Assembly (NCBI RefSeq): GCF_039503195.1
Contig: NZ_JBCJKP010000001.1
Coordinates: 10,478,001-10,542,000, forward strand
Direction: 5' to 3'
Source of the DNA: Streptomyces mirabilis
GTDB lineage: Bacteria; Actinomycetota; Actinomycetes; Streptomycetales; Streptomycetaceae
Length of the DNA: 64,000 nt
This document shows positions 7,605 through 17,752 of the stretch, piece by piece. The position numbers and the translations under genes are program-made. How positions within the stretch are numbered: the stretch's first letter is position 1; the number at the start of each line of letters is the position of its first letter. The notes under the pieces were generated by a model, which had not been told where the DNA came from, searched no databases, and saw nothing but the letters and a program-made list of their open reading frames with translations.

Positions 7605-8423
7605 CTATCGGATCCGGCCTACGCCGCCGAACTCGACCCATTCCTGGGTGAGCTGACGGGGTGCGACCTCGCTGTCGGGCCGCCAGGTGGACACCTCCAC
7701 CAGACCGGGCTCCAGGACGTCGAGGCCCTCGAACCACTCCGCCACGTCCTTCTCCTGACGGACCCTGCCCCAATGCCCCTGGGTCGCCTGATCCATGAAG
7801 TCGGTGACGAACTCCCGGACCTTCTCGTCCTCGCTGACCAGCTGGCACATCACCATGCAGCTGCCGGGCACGAGCCGCTCGGCCACCCGGCGGGCCACGG
7901 CGAGCGGACCGTCGGTCTCCCCGTCCGGAATGCAGTGGAACACCGAGTTGAACAGCACGGCCACCGGCTGTGAGAAGTCGAGCAGGCGCTGAGTGTCCGG
8001 GTGGGAGAAGATCTTCTCCGTGTCACGCAGATCGGCGTGGATGACCGTGGTGCGGTCATTCTGGTCCAACAGCGCCCGTCCGTGCACCAGCACCATCGGA
8101 TCGTTGTCGACGTACACCACGCGCGACGAGGGATCGACGCGTTGTGCGACCTGGTGGACGTTCTCCTGGGTGGGCAGGCCGGACCCGTGGTCGAGGAACT
8201 GCCTGATGCCGTACTCGGCTGCGAGCGTCCCGACGACCCGCTGCAGAAAGCGCCGGTTGTTCAGCGCCAAGGCGCGCGTGCTGGGCACGACCTTGTCCAG
8301 CTCGGCGCAGGCTGCCCGATCGGCTGCGTAGTTGTCCTTGCCGCCCAGGTAGTGGTCGTACATGCGAGCGGCCGTGGGTACGGTGGCGTCGATCTTCGTG
8401 GACAACTGCTTTCCAGCCTGCAT
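7605..8423 (-). CDS. SAM-dependent methyltransferase (PF04672 type)
   Basis: A 272-residue protein of the actinomycete family annotated as SAM-dependent methyltransferase (PF04672). The N-terminal family signature 'PTAARMYDHYLGGKDNYAADR' is present in slightly divided form, with MYDHYLGGKDNYAADR visible. The Rossmann glycine motif is LDHGSGLPTQEN, and VVYVDNDPMVL supplies the acidic ribose-binding position. The family is very common next to XRE/DUF397 clusters and its substrate is unknown. It converges with the XRE gene. Start ATG 8423 fits the conserved N-terminus. Confidence 0.92.
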   Translation of the reverse strand: MQAGKQLSTKIDATVPTAARMYDHYLGGKDNYAADRAACAELDKVVPSTRALALNNRRFLQRVVGTLAAEYGIRQFLDHGSGLPTQENVHQVAQRVDPSSRVVYVDNDPMVLVHGRALLDQNDRTTVIHADLRDTEKIFSHPDTQRLLDFSQPVAVLFNSVFHCIPDGETDGPLAVARRVAERLVPGSCMVMCQLVSEDEKVREFVTDFMDQATQGHWGRVRQEKDVAEWFEGLDVLEPGLVEVSTWRPDSEVAPRQLTQEWVEFGGVGRIR

Positions 8424-8655
8424 CGTTCCCCCAGCTCCAAGCTGCTTCTAGTGGCTTGGCTTGACAGACAATACATCCTAGGCAATGGGCAATTGGGGAT
8501 ACCAGCCTGTTGACCGAGGATCTCCGGGAAAGCACCTGCGAGACCCTCTGGCCCGGCGTGTGTCCAGTCCTCGCCGTGGCACCGTGCGGCCGTGCCGCCC
8601 GGTGAGGAAACATGGGACCGCAAGCGATGAAGAACCGAGGTGGAGGTGCGGGTAC

Positions 8656-10296
<1,641 letters not shown>

Positions 10297-10321
10297 CGCC
10301 ACGCGTGTGACCCGAGCGGAT

Positions 10322-10358
10322 GCGGACAGGGGCTGTTCCCGCCACGGCCCTTGTCCGC
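10322..10358 (+). terminator. Hairpin downstream of pgm
   Basis: GCGGACAGGGGC (10322-10333) pairs with GCCCTTGTCCGC (10347-10358): 12 pairs with one G-U wobble and a 13-base loop. It lies 25 bases after the pgm stop. A third partial copy of the arm (CCTGTCCGCAACGG) follows at about 10366. Confidence 0.7.
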
Positions 10359-10391
10359 CACGGCTCCTGTCCGCAACGGTCCTTCAGCCCG

Positions 10392-10690
10392 TCAACGGGT
10401 GTCCCTACCGCCCTCACCTGCTGCTGCCACGGAACTGCTGCCTTCGGTCACGGTCGAGATGTCGATGTCCCACTCCAGGTGTCGGAGGAGGTCGCTGTCC
10501 CCGGGGCGGGGCGCGGGCGCTCCTCGACCGGTGCGTGACGGTGTGCGGAAGCCACGGGAGATCTTGCCGCTGGTCGTGATGTTGTGCTCCACGCGGGGGC
10601 GGCGGAGGGCCTCGTACAGGGAGAGCGCCGACTCGGTGTCGGGCGCGTCCCGCAGTGACTTCGCGAGGACGACGGCGTCCTTCGATACGT
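10392..10690 (-). pseudogene. FAD-dependent monooxygenase, C-terminal fragment
   Basis: On the minus strand the segment 'KDAVVLAKSLRDAPDTESAL' followed by 'LYEALRRPRVEHN' is the characteristic C-terminal helix region of FAD-dependent aromatic hydroxylases (the part after the GDAAH motif). Just upstream, near 10690, the homology stops at 'LLGDVSKDA' and the GDAAH and FAD-binding parts are missing. The frame stays open beyond that point, but only as the antisense of another gene fragment. It is a truncated relic. Confidence 0.6.
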
Positions 10691-11204
10691 CGCCGAGGAG
10701 CGGGACTACTACGCCGCGCCCCGCACGCTCATCGAGCACCTGCCGGCCGCCACCGGAACGCCGGGGCCGGTCAACGGCCGTATCGTCAGCGGGCCGGTCG
10801 TCGACGGGAGCCGCACCGCCCGCATCGAAGTGACCCACGACGGCGCCACCGCACACATCGACCTCGGCCAGGCCCTGCGCGGCCACCGCTTCGCCCACCG
10901 GGCCCGCACCGCAGGTGACGCGACTGTCGGCGACGCCCGAACCGCCGACCTGTGGGCCGTGCTGCGCGCACCCGGGCTGGTGTGGACGGAGGGCGGCGAT
11001 GTCACCCTGGACGCCACCGGTCAGGACGAGTTCGTCGTGCTGGGACTGCTCGGGCGGCTCCATCCGGACAACGTCTTCCTGCGCCCCGCCGGCCACCGCG
11101 CCGGTCCGACAAGCACGGGCCGCAACGGACCGAGCCGCCTGGCCATCGACCTCCCGGATCACGACGTCACGGACCGGCCGCACAGTCCGCCGAAGACACG
11201 ATGA
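10683..11204 (+). pseudogene. Unidentified gene fragment abutting the monooxygenase relic
   Basis: The plus-strand frame from about 10683 reads like genuine protein: RYVAEERDYYAAP, a long beta-rich stretch with RTARIEVTHDGATAHIDLG, then 'LRAPGLVWTEGG' and 'LGLLGRLHPDNVFLRP'. There is no credible start with a ribosome site; GTG 10830 is internal to the homologous-looking part, and the opening lies exactly where the oppositely oriented monooxygenase fragment ends. After about 11100 composition becomes ordinary. I do not recognise the family. It is best seen as a 5'-truncated gene. Confidence 0.4.
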
Positions 11205-11357
11205 TCACGCGGCCGATGCAGTCAACGGTCCGACGATGCTCGTCGACGCCGAACAGAACCGGCAAGCGGCACAGAAGCAGCTGACAGGTGGCCGATGTGG
11301 TGCTGCGGTTGCCGGCCGAGCAGTCGCAGACGGTCTGCGGTCGCCCTGCGCCGGTGT

Positions 11358-11957
11358 CTAGCTTCGCTTTCCGTCGGCTGCCACGGCGCGGTGGACGCTC
11401 TCGCGGAGCAGGGAGCGACGCTGTTCGTGAACTTCGGGGGGCTCCTGGGCGGTGGCCGCGTAGACGTTGCTGACCGGTGACCAGGCCATGGACATGGCGA
11501 TGACCATGGCCATCACGTCGAACGGGTCTCCCTGGCGCACCAGCCCGGCGGCCTGGGCCTCGGCGATGGCCCGCAACTTGCGGTCGTCGAGGCGGTCGGG
11601 GTCGTCCACCAGGTGCCCGGTCGGGCGGCGCTCCAGGCGTGCCCAGGTGGCCAGCCGGATCAGGTCGGGACGGCGGAGGTACTCGTCGTAGAGCCGTACG
11701 GCCCAGTCCGCGAGGTCGGTGGCGTCGATCGGGACGACGTTCACGATCCGCTCCAGCGAGCCGAAGAAGATGGCGTCGAAGAGCCCTTCCTTGTTGCCGA
11801 AGTAGGCGTAGAGCTGTGCCTTGTTCGTGCGCGCGGCGGCCACGATCCGCTCGATGCGCGCGCCGGCGATCCCGTGCTCGGCGAACTCCTGGGTCGCCAC
11901 ATCGAGGATGCGCTGGTACGTAGCCGCTCCGCGCGAGGTCAGGGGCCGGTCCGTCAT
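11358..11957 (-). CDS. TetR-family repressor
   Basis: A 199-residue TetR regulator. The N-terminal helix-turn-helix is typical (ILDVATQEFAEHG, then ARTNKAQLYAYFGNKEGLF), and the C-terminal ligand domain is of the common TetR_C group (ADWAVRLYDEYLRRP). It diverges from a zinc alcohol dehydrogenase, with two partly palindromic sites between them. It most likely represses itself and the dehydrogenase gene, which is inference from arrangement. Confidence 0.93.
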   Translation of the reverse strand: MTDRPLTSRGAATYQRILDVATQEFAEHGIAGARIERIVAAARTNKAQLYAYFGNKEGLFDAIFFGSLERIVNVVPIDATDLADWAVRLYDEYLRRPDLIRLATWARLERRPTGHLVDDPDRLDDRKLRAIAEAQAAGLVRQGDPFDVMAMVIAMSMAWSPVSNVYAATAQEPPEVHEQRRSLLRESVHRAVAADGKRS

Positions 11958-11971
11958 GCCCGTCAGAGTAC

Positions 11972-12040
11972 CAAACAGAACAGTTGGTTTGCCTGGGCCC
12001 GCAGGCGCGTCTACGCTGAGATAGACCGAACAGTCTGTTT
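11972..12040. promoter_or_regulatory. Candidate TetR operators in divergent promoter region
   Basis: Two related sites occur: CAAACAGAACAGTTGGTTTG (11972-11991; outer arms CAAAC/GTTTG) and GACCGAACAGTCTGTTT (12024-12040). Both share AACAG and CTGTT/GTT half-sites and are AT-richer than their surroundings. The second lies directly before the AAGGAG ribosome site of the dehydrogenase. Confidence 0.55.
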
Positions 12041-12053
12041 AAGGAGATGCGCG

Positions 12054-13100
12054 GTGCGGACAACAACTGGCTGGCAGGCGGACGGCCCGACGGCGACGCT
12101 GCGACGGACGTCGCTGCAGCGGCGCGACCTGCGTCCGGACGACCTTGCGATCCGAGTGGACTACTGCGGCGTCTGCCACACCGATCTGCATGCCGTCCGC
12201 AGCCACGACGGCGAAGGGGGCCGCCCCCTGGTGCCGGGACACGAGTTCACGGGTGTGGTGGCCGAAACCGGGCCCGCCGTCACCCGCTTCTCCGCCGGCG
12301 ACCCTGTCGCGGTCGGCAACATCGTGGATTCCTGCGGGGAGTGCTCGATGTGCCGGGCCGGCCAGGAGAACTTCTGCCACGCCTTCCCGACCCTGACCTA
12401 CGGCGGCGTCGACCGGTTCGACGGATCGATCACCCTGGGGGGCTACTCCCGCGAGTACGTCGTCCGCGACCGATTCGCCCACCCTCTTCCCGCCGGTCTG
12501 GACCCGGCCGCTGCCGCTCCTCTGCTGTGCGCCGGGATCACCGTCTGGGAACCGTTGCACACCTTGGGTGTGGGGCCGCACAGTCGCGTCGCCGTGGCGG
12601 GTCTCGGGGGCCTGGGCCATCTCGCGGTCAAGTTCGCCGTGGCGCTCGGGGCCGACACCTCGGTCATCAGCCGCTCACCCGACAAGGCCGACGACGCTCG
12701 TCGTCTCGGCGCCCACGCTCTCGTCGTCTCGACGGATCAGGAACAGATGGCCGACGCCCGTGACCGGTTCGACGTCGTCATCGACACCATCTCCGCCCCG
12801 CACGACCTCGGCCCCTACCTGCGCATGGTCGCCATGGACGGGACGCTCAGCCACCTCGGGCACCTCGGACCCGTCACCGTGGAGACCATCGACCTCCTCA
12901 TGGGACGCAAGAAGCTCAGCTCCGCCGGCAGCGGCGGCAGGCCCGCGACCACCGCCATGCTCGACTTCTGCGCCGAGCACGGCATCACCGCCGACATCGA
13001 ACTCCTCCCCTCGGCGCGCGTGAACGAGGCCCTCGAACGCCTCGGCCGCAACGACGTCCGCTACCGCTTCGTCCTCGACATGTCCGACCTCGCGGCCTGA
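12054..13100 (+). CDS. Zinc-dependent alcohol dehydrogenase (MDR family)
   Basis: A 348-residue zinc alcohol dehydrogenase, expected to oxidise or reduce alcohol/aldehyde pairs with NAD(P). Catalytic zinc ligands are in CGVCHTDLH (C41) and PGHEF (H63, E64). The structural zinc cysteines are C94, C97, C100 and C108 (CGECSMCRAGQENFC). The nucleotide-binding turn is GLGGLGHLA. GTG 12054 with AAGGAG at 12041-12046 gives the correct N-terminus; longer upstream starts run into the operator region. It is closest in style to the cinnamyl-alcohol-dehydrogenase-like group. Confidence 0.94.
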   Translation: MRTTTGWQADGPTATLRRTSLQRRDLRPDDLAIRVDYCGVCHTDLHAVRSHDGEGGRPLVPGHEFTGVVAETGPAVTRFSAGDPVAVGNIVDSCGECSMCRAGQENFCHAFPTLTYGGVDRFDGSITLGGYSREYVVRDRFAHPLPAGLDPAAAAPLLCAGITVWEPLHTLGVGPHSRVAVAGLGGLGHLAVKFAVALGADTSVISRSPDKADDARRLGAHALVVSTDQEQMADARDRFDVVIDTISAPHDLGPYLRMVAMDGTLSHLGHLGPVTVETIDLLMGRKKLSSAGSGGRPATTAMLDFCAEHGITADIELLPSARVNEALERLGRNDVRYRFVLDMSDLAA

Positions 13101-13277
13101 AGGAGGTTGCGACCGGCTGTCTCGCTCATCCCTGGCGGGCCGCGTCGTACGGTCGGGGTGTGTAGTCCGGCGGTCGTGGGGGACCATGGAAGGCGACGCG
13201 CCTGTGGAGACGGGCAGGCCGCGCTCCAGGCCGGCGGATGGTCTCGCGTGCCGCCGGCCGCGGAAGGAGTGCCTGTG

Positions 13278-15368
13278 ATGAGCGAAGCCGAATGGCGTCC
13301 GTCGGGCATCGACTGGGCTCGCCCCCGCCAGGACAGCGAGCCGTCGCAGCCGAGCGGGCTGATGGACCTTCTCGGCGTCGCGGCGACACTGCTGGACGCG
13401 GACGGACGGATCGTCCTGTGGAGTCCCCAGGCAGAGGAGCTGTACGGCTACACCGCGGAGGAGGCGCTCGGGCAGTACGCCGCACTGCTGCTCGTCCGTG
13501 AGGAGGACTGGGACTGGGTGATCAAGAAGTTCGCCGAGGTCATGGAGACCGGCCGGGGCTGGGGCGGCACGTTTCCCATCCGGTGCAAGGACGGGAGCAC
13601 CAGGCTGGTGGAGCTGCGCAACACTCGGCTGCTGGACGACCGCGGCGACTTCTACGCCCTCGGGCTCGGCACCGACTCACCCACCCTTCGCGAGGTGGAG
13701 CGGGATGTCGCCCTGTCCACCCGGTTGATCTCGCAGTCCCCCTTCGGGCTGGCGATCCTCGACACCGACCTCAGGTACCTGGCCGTCAACCCCGCGCTGG
13801 AGCGGATGCACGGCCTCCCCGCGAAAGAGCACCTCGGCCGCCACTACCGCGAGATCATGAGCCCCGACAAGTTCGAGGTGATCGAGGTCGCGATGAGGAG
13901 GGTCCTTGAGAGCGGGGTCCCCCTGGTCGACGAGTCCACCGTCGTCGGCTTCACCCCGGCCGACCCGGAACAACGGCACGCGTGGTCGATCTCGGTGTAC
14001 CGGCTGGAGGACACCCAGGGCCGTGTTCTCGGGGTGGCCGAACTCGTGGTGGACGTCAGCGAGCGGTACCGGTCGGCCATGGAGGCCACCGAGACCCGGC
14101 GGCGCCTGGCCCTGATCGCCGATGGCTCCGCTCGTATCGGCACCACCCTGGAGGTCGAGGAGACGGCCCGGGAGCTGGCCGAGGTGACCGTTCCCGAGTT
14201 CGCCGACATGGTCGCCGTCGACGTGCTCGACTCCGTCCTCGACGAGCACCGCTCCGCCTCCGACAACGGCCCCGCGCTCTTCCGCGCCCTCGCCGTGAAG
14301 GCCGCCTACCCCACCGAAGCCGTCCTGGCCGCCGATCCGCCGGGCAACATCACCACCTACGAGGCCGATCGCGTGGCCACCCAATGTGTGCGTACCGGCA
14401 GGCCCATCCTGATCGCACACGCCGATGGGAACGAGCTGAGTCGCATCGCCCGCGACGACCGCGCCGCCACGTTGCTGGCGCGGGCCGGGGTGCACTCCTA
14501 CATGGCCGTCCCGCTGACCGCACGCGGCGCCGTCCTGGGGTTCCTCGGGCTTTCCCGCGCCCGGGATCCACGGCCCTTCGACGAGGACGACCTCGCCATC
14601 GCCTCCGAGCTCGCATTCCGCGCCGCGGTGTGCATCGACAACGCCCGCACGCATCAGAGCGTGCGCACCGCCGCCGAGACCCTCCAGCGCAGCCTGCTCC
14701 CCGATCACCCGTCCCGCCTTCCCGGCCTGCAGGTCTCCTCCCGCTACGTCCCGGCACAGGCCGCCTACGAGATCGGCGGCGACTGGTACGACGTCCTCCC
14801 GCTCGGCGGAGACAAGACGGCCCTCGTCGTGGGCGACGTCATGGGCAGCGGCATCGACGCCGCCGCGGCCATGGGGCGCCTGCGCACCGCCACGGCCGCC
14901 TTCGCCAGCCTCGACCTGGAGCCGGCCCGGGTCCTCGAGCAGCTCGACTCGATCACATCCGGTCTGGAGCAGTACATCGCGACCTGCCTCTACGTGGCCT
15001 ACGATCCGCACCGCGGCGAGTGCCGCATCGCCAACGCCGGCCACCTGCCTCCTGTCCTCGTGCGCAGTGGCGAGCGCCCCCGGCTGCTCGACCTGCCCGC
15101 CGGTATCCCGCTCGGAGTCGGCGGCGTCCCGTTCGAGGCGACCGCCGTCGAATTCGGCCTGGGCGACAAGCTTGTCCTGTACACGGACGGTCTGGTCGAG
15201 ACCCGCCATGACTCCATCGACGAACGCCTCGCCGTCCTGGTCCACGCCCTGGAGGTGGCCGACTGCCCCTTGGAGGAGACGTGCGACCGCCTTCTTGAGG
15301 GTCTGCGACATCCGCGCGACCGCGACGACGTCGCTCTGCTGATCGCCCGCGCGGTACGTTCCCCGTGA
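13278..15368 (+). CDS. PAS-PAS-GAF-SpoIIE (PP2C) sensor phosphatase
   Basis: A 696-residue cytoplasmic signalling protein. Order: PAS (about 28-135; TLLDADGRIVLWSPQAEELY), second PAS (about 150-270; LAILDTDLRYLAVNPALERM), GAF (about 285-450), and SpoIIE/PP2C serine phosphatase (about 465-690). The metal-binding motifs are EIGGDWYDVLPL and VVGDVMGSG, with 'DRDDVALL' at the end. There is no C-terminal HATPase domain, unlike its neighbour at 19.4 kb. Such proteins usually dephosphorylate an anti-anti-sigma factor. ATG 13278 follows AAGGAGT; GTG 13275 is possible. It ends 13 bases from the convergent sugar transporter operon. Confidence 0.92.
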   Translation: MSEAEWRPSGIDWARPRQDSEPSQPSGLMDLLGVAATLLDADGRIVLWSPQAEELYGYTAEEALGQYAALLLVREEDWDWVIKKFAEVMETGRGWGGTFPIRCKDGSTRLVELRNTRLLDDRGDFYALGLGTDSPTLREVERDVALSTRLISQSPFGLAILDTDLRYLAVNPALERMHGLPAKEHLGRHYREIMSPDKFEVIEVAMRRVLESGVPLVDESTVVGFTPADPEQRHAWSISVYRLEDTQGRVLGVAELVVDVSERYRSAMEATETRRRLALIADGSARIGTTLEVEETARELAEVTVPEFADMVAVDVLDSVLDEHRSASDNGPALFRALAVKAAYPTEAVLAADPPGNITTYEADRVATQCVRTGRPILIAHADGNELSRIARDDRAATLLARAGVHSYMAVPLTARGAVLGFLGLSRARDPRPFDEDDLAIASELAFRAAVCIDNARTHQSVRTAAETLQRSLLPDHPSRLPGLQVSSRYVPAQAAYEIGGDWYDVLPLGGDKTALVVGDVMGSGIDAAAAMGRLRTATAAFASLDLEPARVLEQLDSITSGLEQYIATCLYVAYDPHRGECRIANAGHLPPVLVRSGERPRLLDLPAGIPLGVGGVPFEATAVEFGLGDKLVLYTDGLVETRHDSIDERLAVLVHALEVADCPLEETCDRLLEGLRHPRDRDDVALLIARAVRSP

Positions 15369-15381
15369 CGAGGACGCGGGG

Positions 15382-16545
15382 TTACCTGCCCCAGATCTTC
15401 CGGTACGCCTCCCGATAGCCCGACGGATCCCAGGTCGTGGCCCCGTGGCTGTTGTCGGCCGTGGTGATGTGGACGGGGGCCACATATCCGCCGGCGGGCC
15501 GACTGGAGAAGGCGCGGTTGAACTCGTCGACGATCTGCCAGCCCTGCAGGGACAGCGGCTCGGGGACGGTGGCGGCCTGGTACTGCTCGCTGTTGATGCG
15601 CTGGAAGGCGGAGGGATCACCGTCACCTGCGCCGATGTTGAAGGGCGGCCCGGCGCCGTCCTTGCCGGCGGCACGCAAGGCGGGGGCGGCGTCGGCGAAG
15701 TACAGATCGTTGATGGCGACGGAGTGGGTCCACGTGCTCCCGAAGCGGGAGAGGAGAGAGGAGATCTCCGGGGGGATGCGGCTGCTCGCGTCCGAGATCG
15801 GGATGTTCTCGTACGACAGGAGCCGCACGCCCGAGCAGGTGGCAAGGTCCCTCCTGATCAGCTCGGACTTGTTCCTGGCGAAGGGGATCGAGGCGTCGGT
15901 GATGAGCACGACCCCGGCGCGGCCGTCCGAGTGCGCGATGATCCACTGGGCGCTGATTCCGGCCACGTCCTCGACCCGGGTGGTGACGTTGGTGAAGAGC
16001 CGGGGCCTTCGGCTGGGTCCCGGGGTGGCGACCGCGTGCCAGCCGATGAGCGGGATGCCTGCCTTGTCGGCCTGGGAGACCTGCCGCGACGTCGAGTTGG
16101 GGTCGAAGCCGCCGATGACGATGCCCGAGGGTCTGAGCGCCAAGGCTTCGCTCATCGCCGCCTGGACGCCCACGGGTGTGCCCCCGCCGTCGATCACCCT
16201 GACGTTCCAGCCGATGACCCCTGCGGCTTCCCGCACCCCGTTCGCGGCGCCCGCGACGCCGGGATTGGTCATGGTCTGGGCGACGTAGACGATGGTCTTG
16301 CCGGGGACTGCCGTGGGGCCGCTGGTCGGGCCGCCCCAGGGGACGTCGGTCCTTTCCGCGTGTCTGACGGCGGTCTCGGCACGGTCCTGGACCGCGGGGC
16401 AGCCGCCCGAGCCCGTGGGGGAGTCTCCGGGGCCGTGCGACGAGTCGCGTTCGCAGCCCGCGAGAACCGTGGCCGCGACGACCACTGCGGTGGCGACGGA
16501 CCGCGCCCTCATGATGCCTGCAGTGGCCTTGCGGTTGCCGTGCAC
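15382..16545 (-). CDS. Sugar ABC transporter substrate-binding lipoprotein
   Basis: A 387-residue periplasmic-binding-protein type 1 (RbsB-like) lipoprotein. GTG 16545 follows GAGGAG. A positively charged N-terminus, a hydrophobic core and the lipobox VLAGC show export and lipid anchoring. Ligand-fold features include 'TIVYVAQTMTNPGVAGAANG' at the start of the first lobe and 'PSGIVIGGFDPNS' at the cleft. It is the last gene of the transporter operon, 70 bases after the permease; the binding protein is more often first. The sugar is not predictable. The protein is somewhat longer than RbsB. Confidence 0.88.
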   Translation of the reverse strand: MHGNRKATAGIMRARSVATAVVVAATVLAGCERDSSHGPGDSPTGSGGCPAVQDRAETAVRHAERTDVPWGGPTSGPTAVPGKTIVYVAQTMTNPGVAGAANGVREAAGVIGWNVRVIDGGGTPVGVQAAMSEALALRPSGIVIGGFDPNSTSRQVSQADKAGIPLIGWHAVATPGPSRRPRLFTNVTTRVEDVAGISAQWIIAHSDGRAGVVLITDASIPFARNKSELIRRDLATCSGVRLLSYENIPISDASSRIPPEISSLLSRFGSTWTHSVAINDLYFADAAPALRAAGKDGAGPPFNIGAGDGDPSAFQRINSEQYQAATVPEPLSLQGWQIVDEFNRAFSSRPAGGYVAPVHITTADNSHGATTWDPSGYREAYRKIWGR

Positions 16546-16615
16546 GGGAGCTCCTCGCGGAGGAAGGGGCGGGACGATACGGCCGGGAACACACAGGTGG
16601 TACCCGTGGCGCGGG

Positions 16616-17752
16616 TCATGGAGCGGTGCCCGCCGCACCACCGCCCCGCGTCGGGGAGGAGGGAGGCGGAGCAGGCGTGTCGGGCGAGTCACGGGCCGCC
16701 GCGGCGCTGGTGCGAAGGCGGCGGGCGGCATAGCCGGACAGACCGACGGCCACGAGCAGGGTGCCGCCGTAGAACAGCGGAATCGTCCAGAAGCCCGCGC
16801 CCATCTGACCGATGCCCGTGAGGCCGACGGCCATGACCGCGACGGCGACGACGGTTCCCAAGGCGTTGGGGCGGCCGGGTCTGATCGCGGTGGAGCCGAG
16901 GAGGGCGGCGGCGAAGGCGGGCAGCAGGTAGTCGAGGCCGACGCTGGGGTTGCCGATCTGCTGCTGGGCCGCGAGCAGGACGCCGGCGAGGCCGACGATC
17001 AGTCCCGACGCGGTGAAGGCGTAGACGGAGTACCTGCGTGTCGGGATGCCGATGAGGTCGGCGGCGCGCCGGTTCGCCCCGATGACGTACAGGTAGCGGC
17101 CGAGCGGCAGCCGTTCCAGCACCAGCCAGAGCACGACGGCGAGACCGAGTACGTAGAAGGTCGGGACGGGAAGGCCGAGGAACATCGAGTCGTAGAGGTC
17201 GGTGAAGGCGATGGGGAGGCCCCGCGGGCCGGGGACGATCCGACCACCGTCGGTGACCCAGCCGGTCACGGCGTACAGCATGCTGCCGGTCCCGAGCGTG
17301 GCGATGAAGGAGTTGATCCGGCCGAACTCGACGATGACACCGTTGAGGATGCCCACGACCGCCCCACCCAGGATCACCGCGAGGCAGGCGAGTGGCCAGG
17401 GCCAGCCGTTGTTGACGACGAGTTGCATCACCATGACGTGCGCCAGACCGAGGCCGTAGCCGAGGGAGAGGTCGAAGCTGCCCGTCACGATGGGGACCAT
17501 GGCGGCGAGCGCGAGGACGGCCGGGATCGATTGGGTGGACAGGACCGCGTCGACGGTGTCCAGCCTGGGGAAGGTGCGCGGCAGGGCGAGGGAGAAGATC
17601 AGGAAGAGCAAGGCGGTGAGCGCCAGGAGGCCGTACCTGCCGATGAGGTGCGCGCCCGGTCCGTGTGGTCGCCGTGGCCCGCCCGGTCGGCCGAGGTGGC
17701 GCAGCGGCCTCGGTCGCTGCGGCCGGGGACGGGGTGGGGAGGAGCCCGTCAT
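16616..17752 (-). CDS. Sugar ABC transporter permease (RbsC type)
   Basis: A 378-residue integral membrane permease of the ribose/galactose (BPD_transp_2) family. It has a Pro/Arg-rich N-terminal tail of about 35 residues, then 8-10 membrane segments starting at 'YGLLALTALLFLIFSLALP'. The family motif 'GRYLYVIGANRRAADLIGI' is present as the cytoplasmic coupling loop. ATG 17752 overlaps the stop of the ATPase gene in ATGA, indicating translational coupling. Confidence 0.94.
   Translation of the reverse strand: MTGSSPPRPRPQRPRPLRHLGRPGGPRRPHGPGAHLIGRYGLLALTALLFLIFSLALPRTFPRLDTVDAVLSTQSIPAVLALAAMVPIVTGSFDLSLGYGLGLAHVMVMQLVVNNGWPWPLACLAVILGGAVVGILNGVIVEFGRINSFIATLGTGSMLYAVTGWVTDGGRIVPGPRGLPIAFTDLYDSMFLGLPVPTFYVLGLAVVLWLVLERLPLGRYLYVIGANRRAADLIGIPTRRYSVYAFTASGLIVGLAGVLLAAQQQIGNPSVGLDYLLPAFAAALLGSTAIRPGRPNALGTVVAVAVMAVGLTGIGQMGAGFWTIPLFYGGTLLVAVGLSGYAARRLRTSAAAARDSPDTPAPPPSSPTRGGGAAGTAP

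Noticed and set aside
8461..8490. TTGACA as a -35 box upstream of pgm
   Set aside because: No acceptable -10 at 16-19 bases; promoter not supported.
11613..12053. Upstream extension of the alcohol dehydrogenase
   Set aside because: It would cover the divergent TetR gene and the operators; AAGGAG before GTG 12054 and the family N-terminus decide against it.
15361..15381. CCCCG/CGGGG stem between convergent genes
   Set aside because: Five pairs overlapping a stop codon; common by chance in such GC-rich DNA.
13677..15845. 722-codon minus-strand frame
   Set aside because: It lies opposite the SpoIIE phosphatase; its Gly/Val/Asp/His-rich text has no family features.
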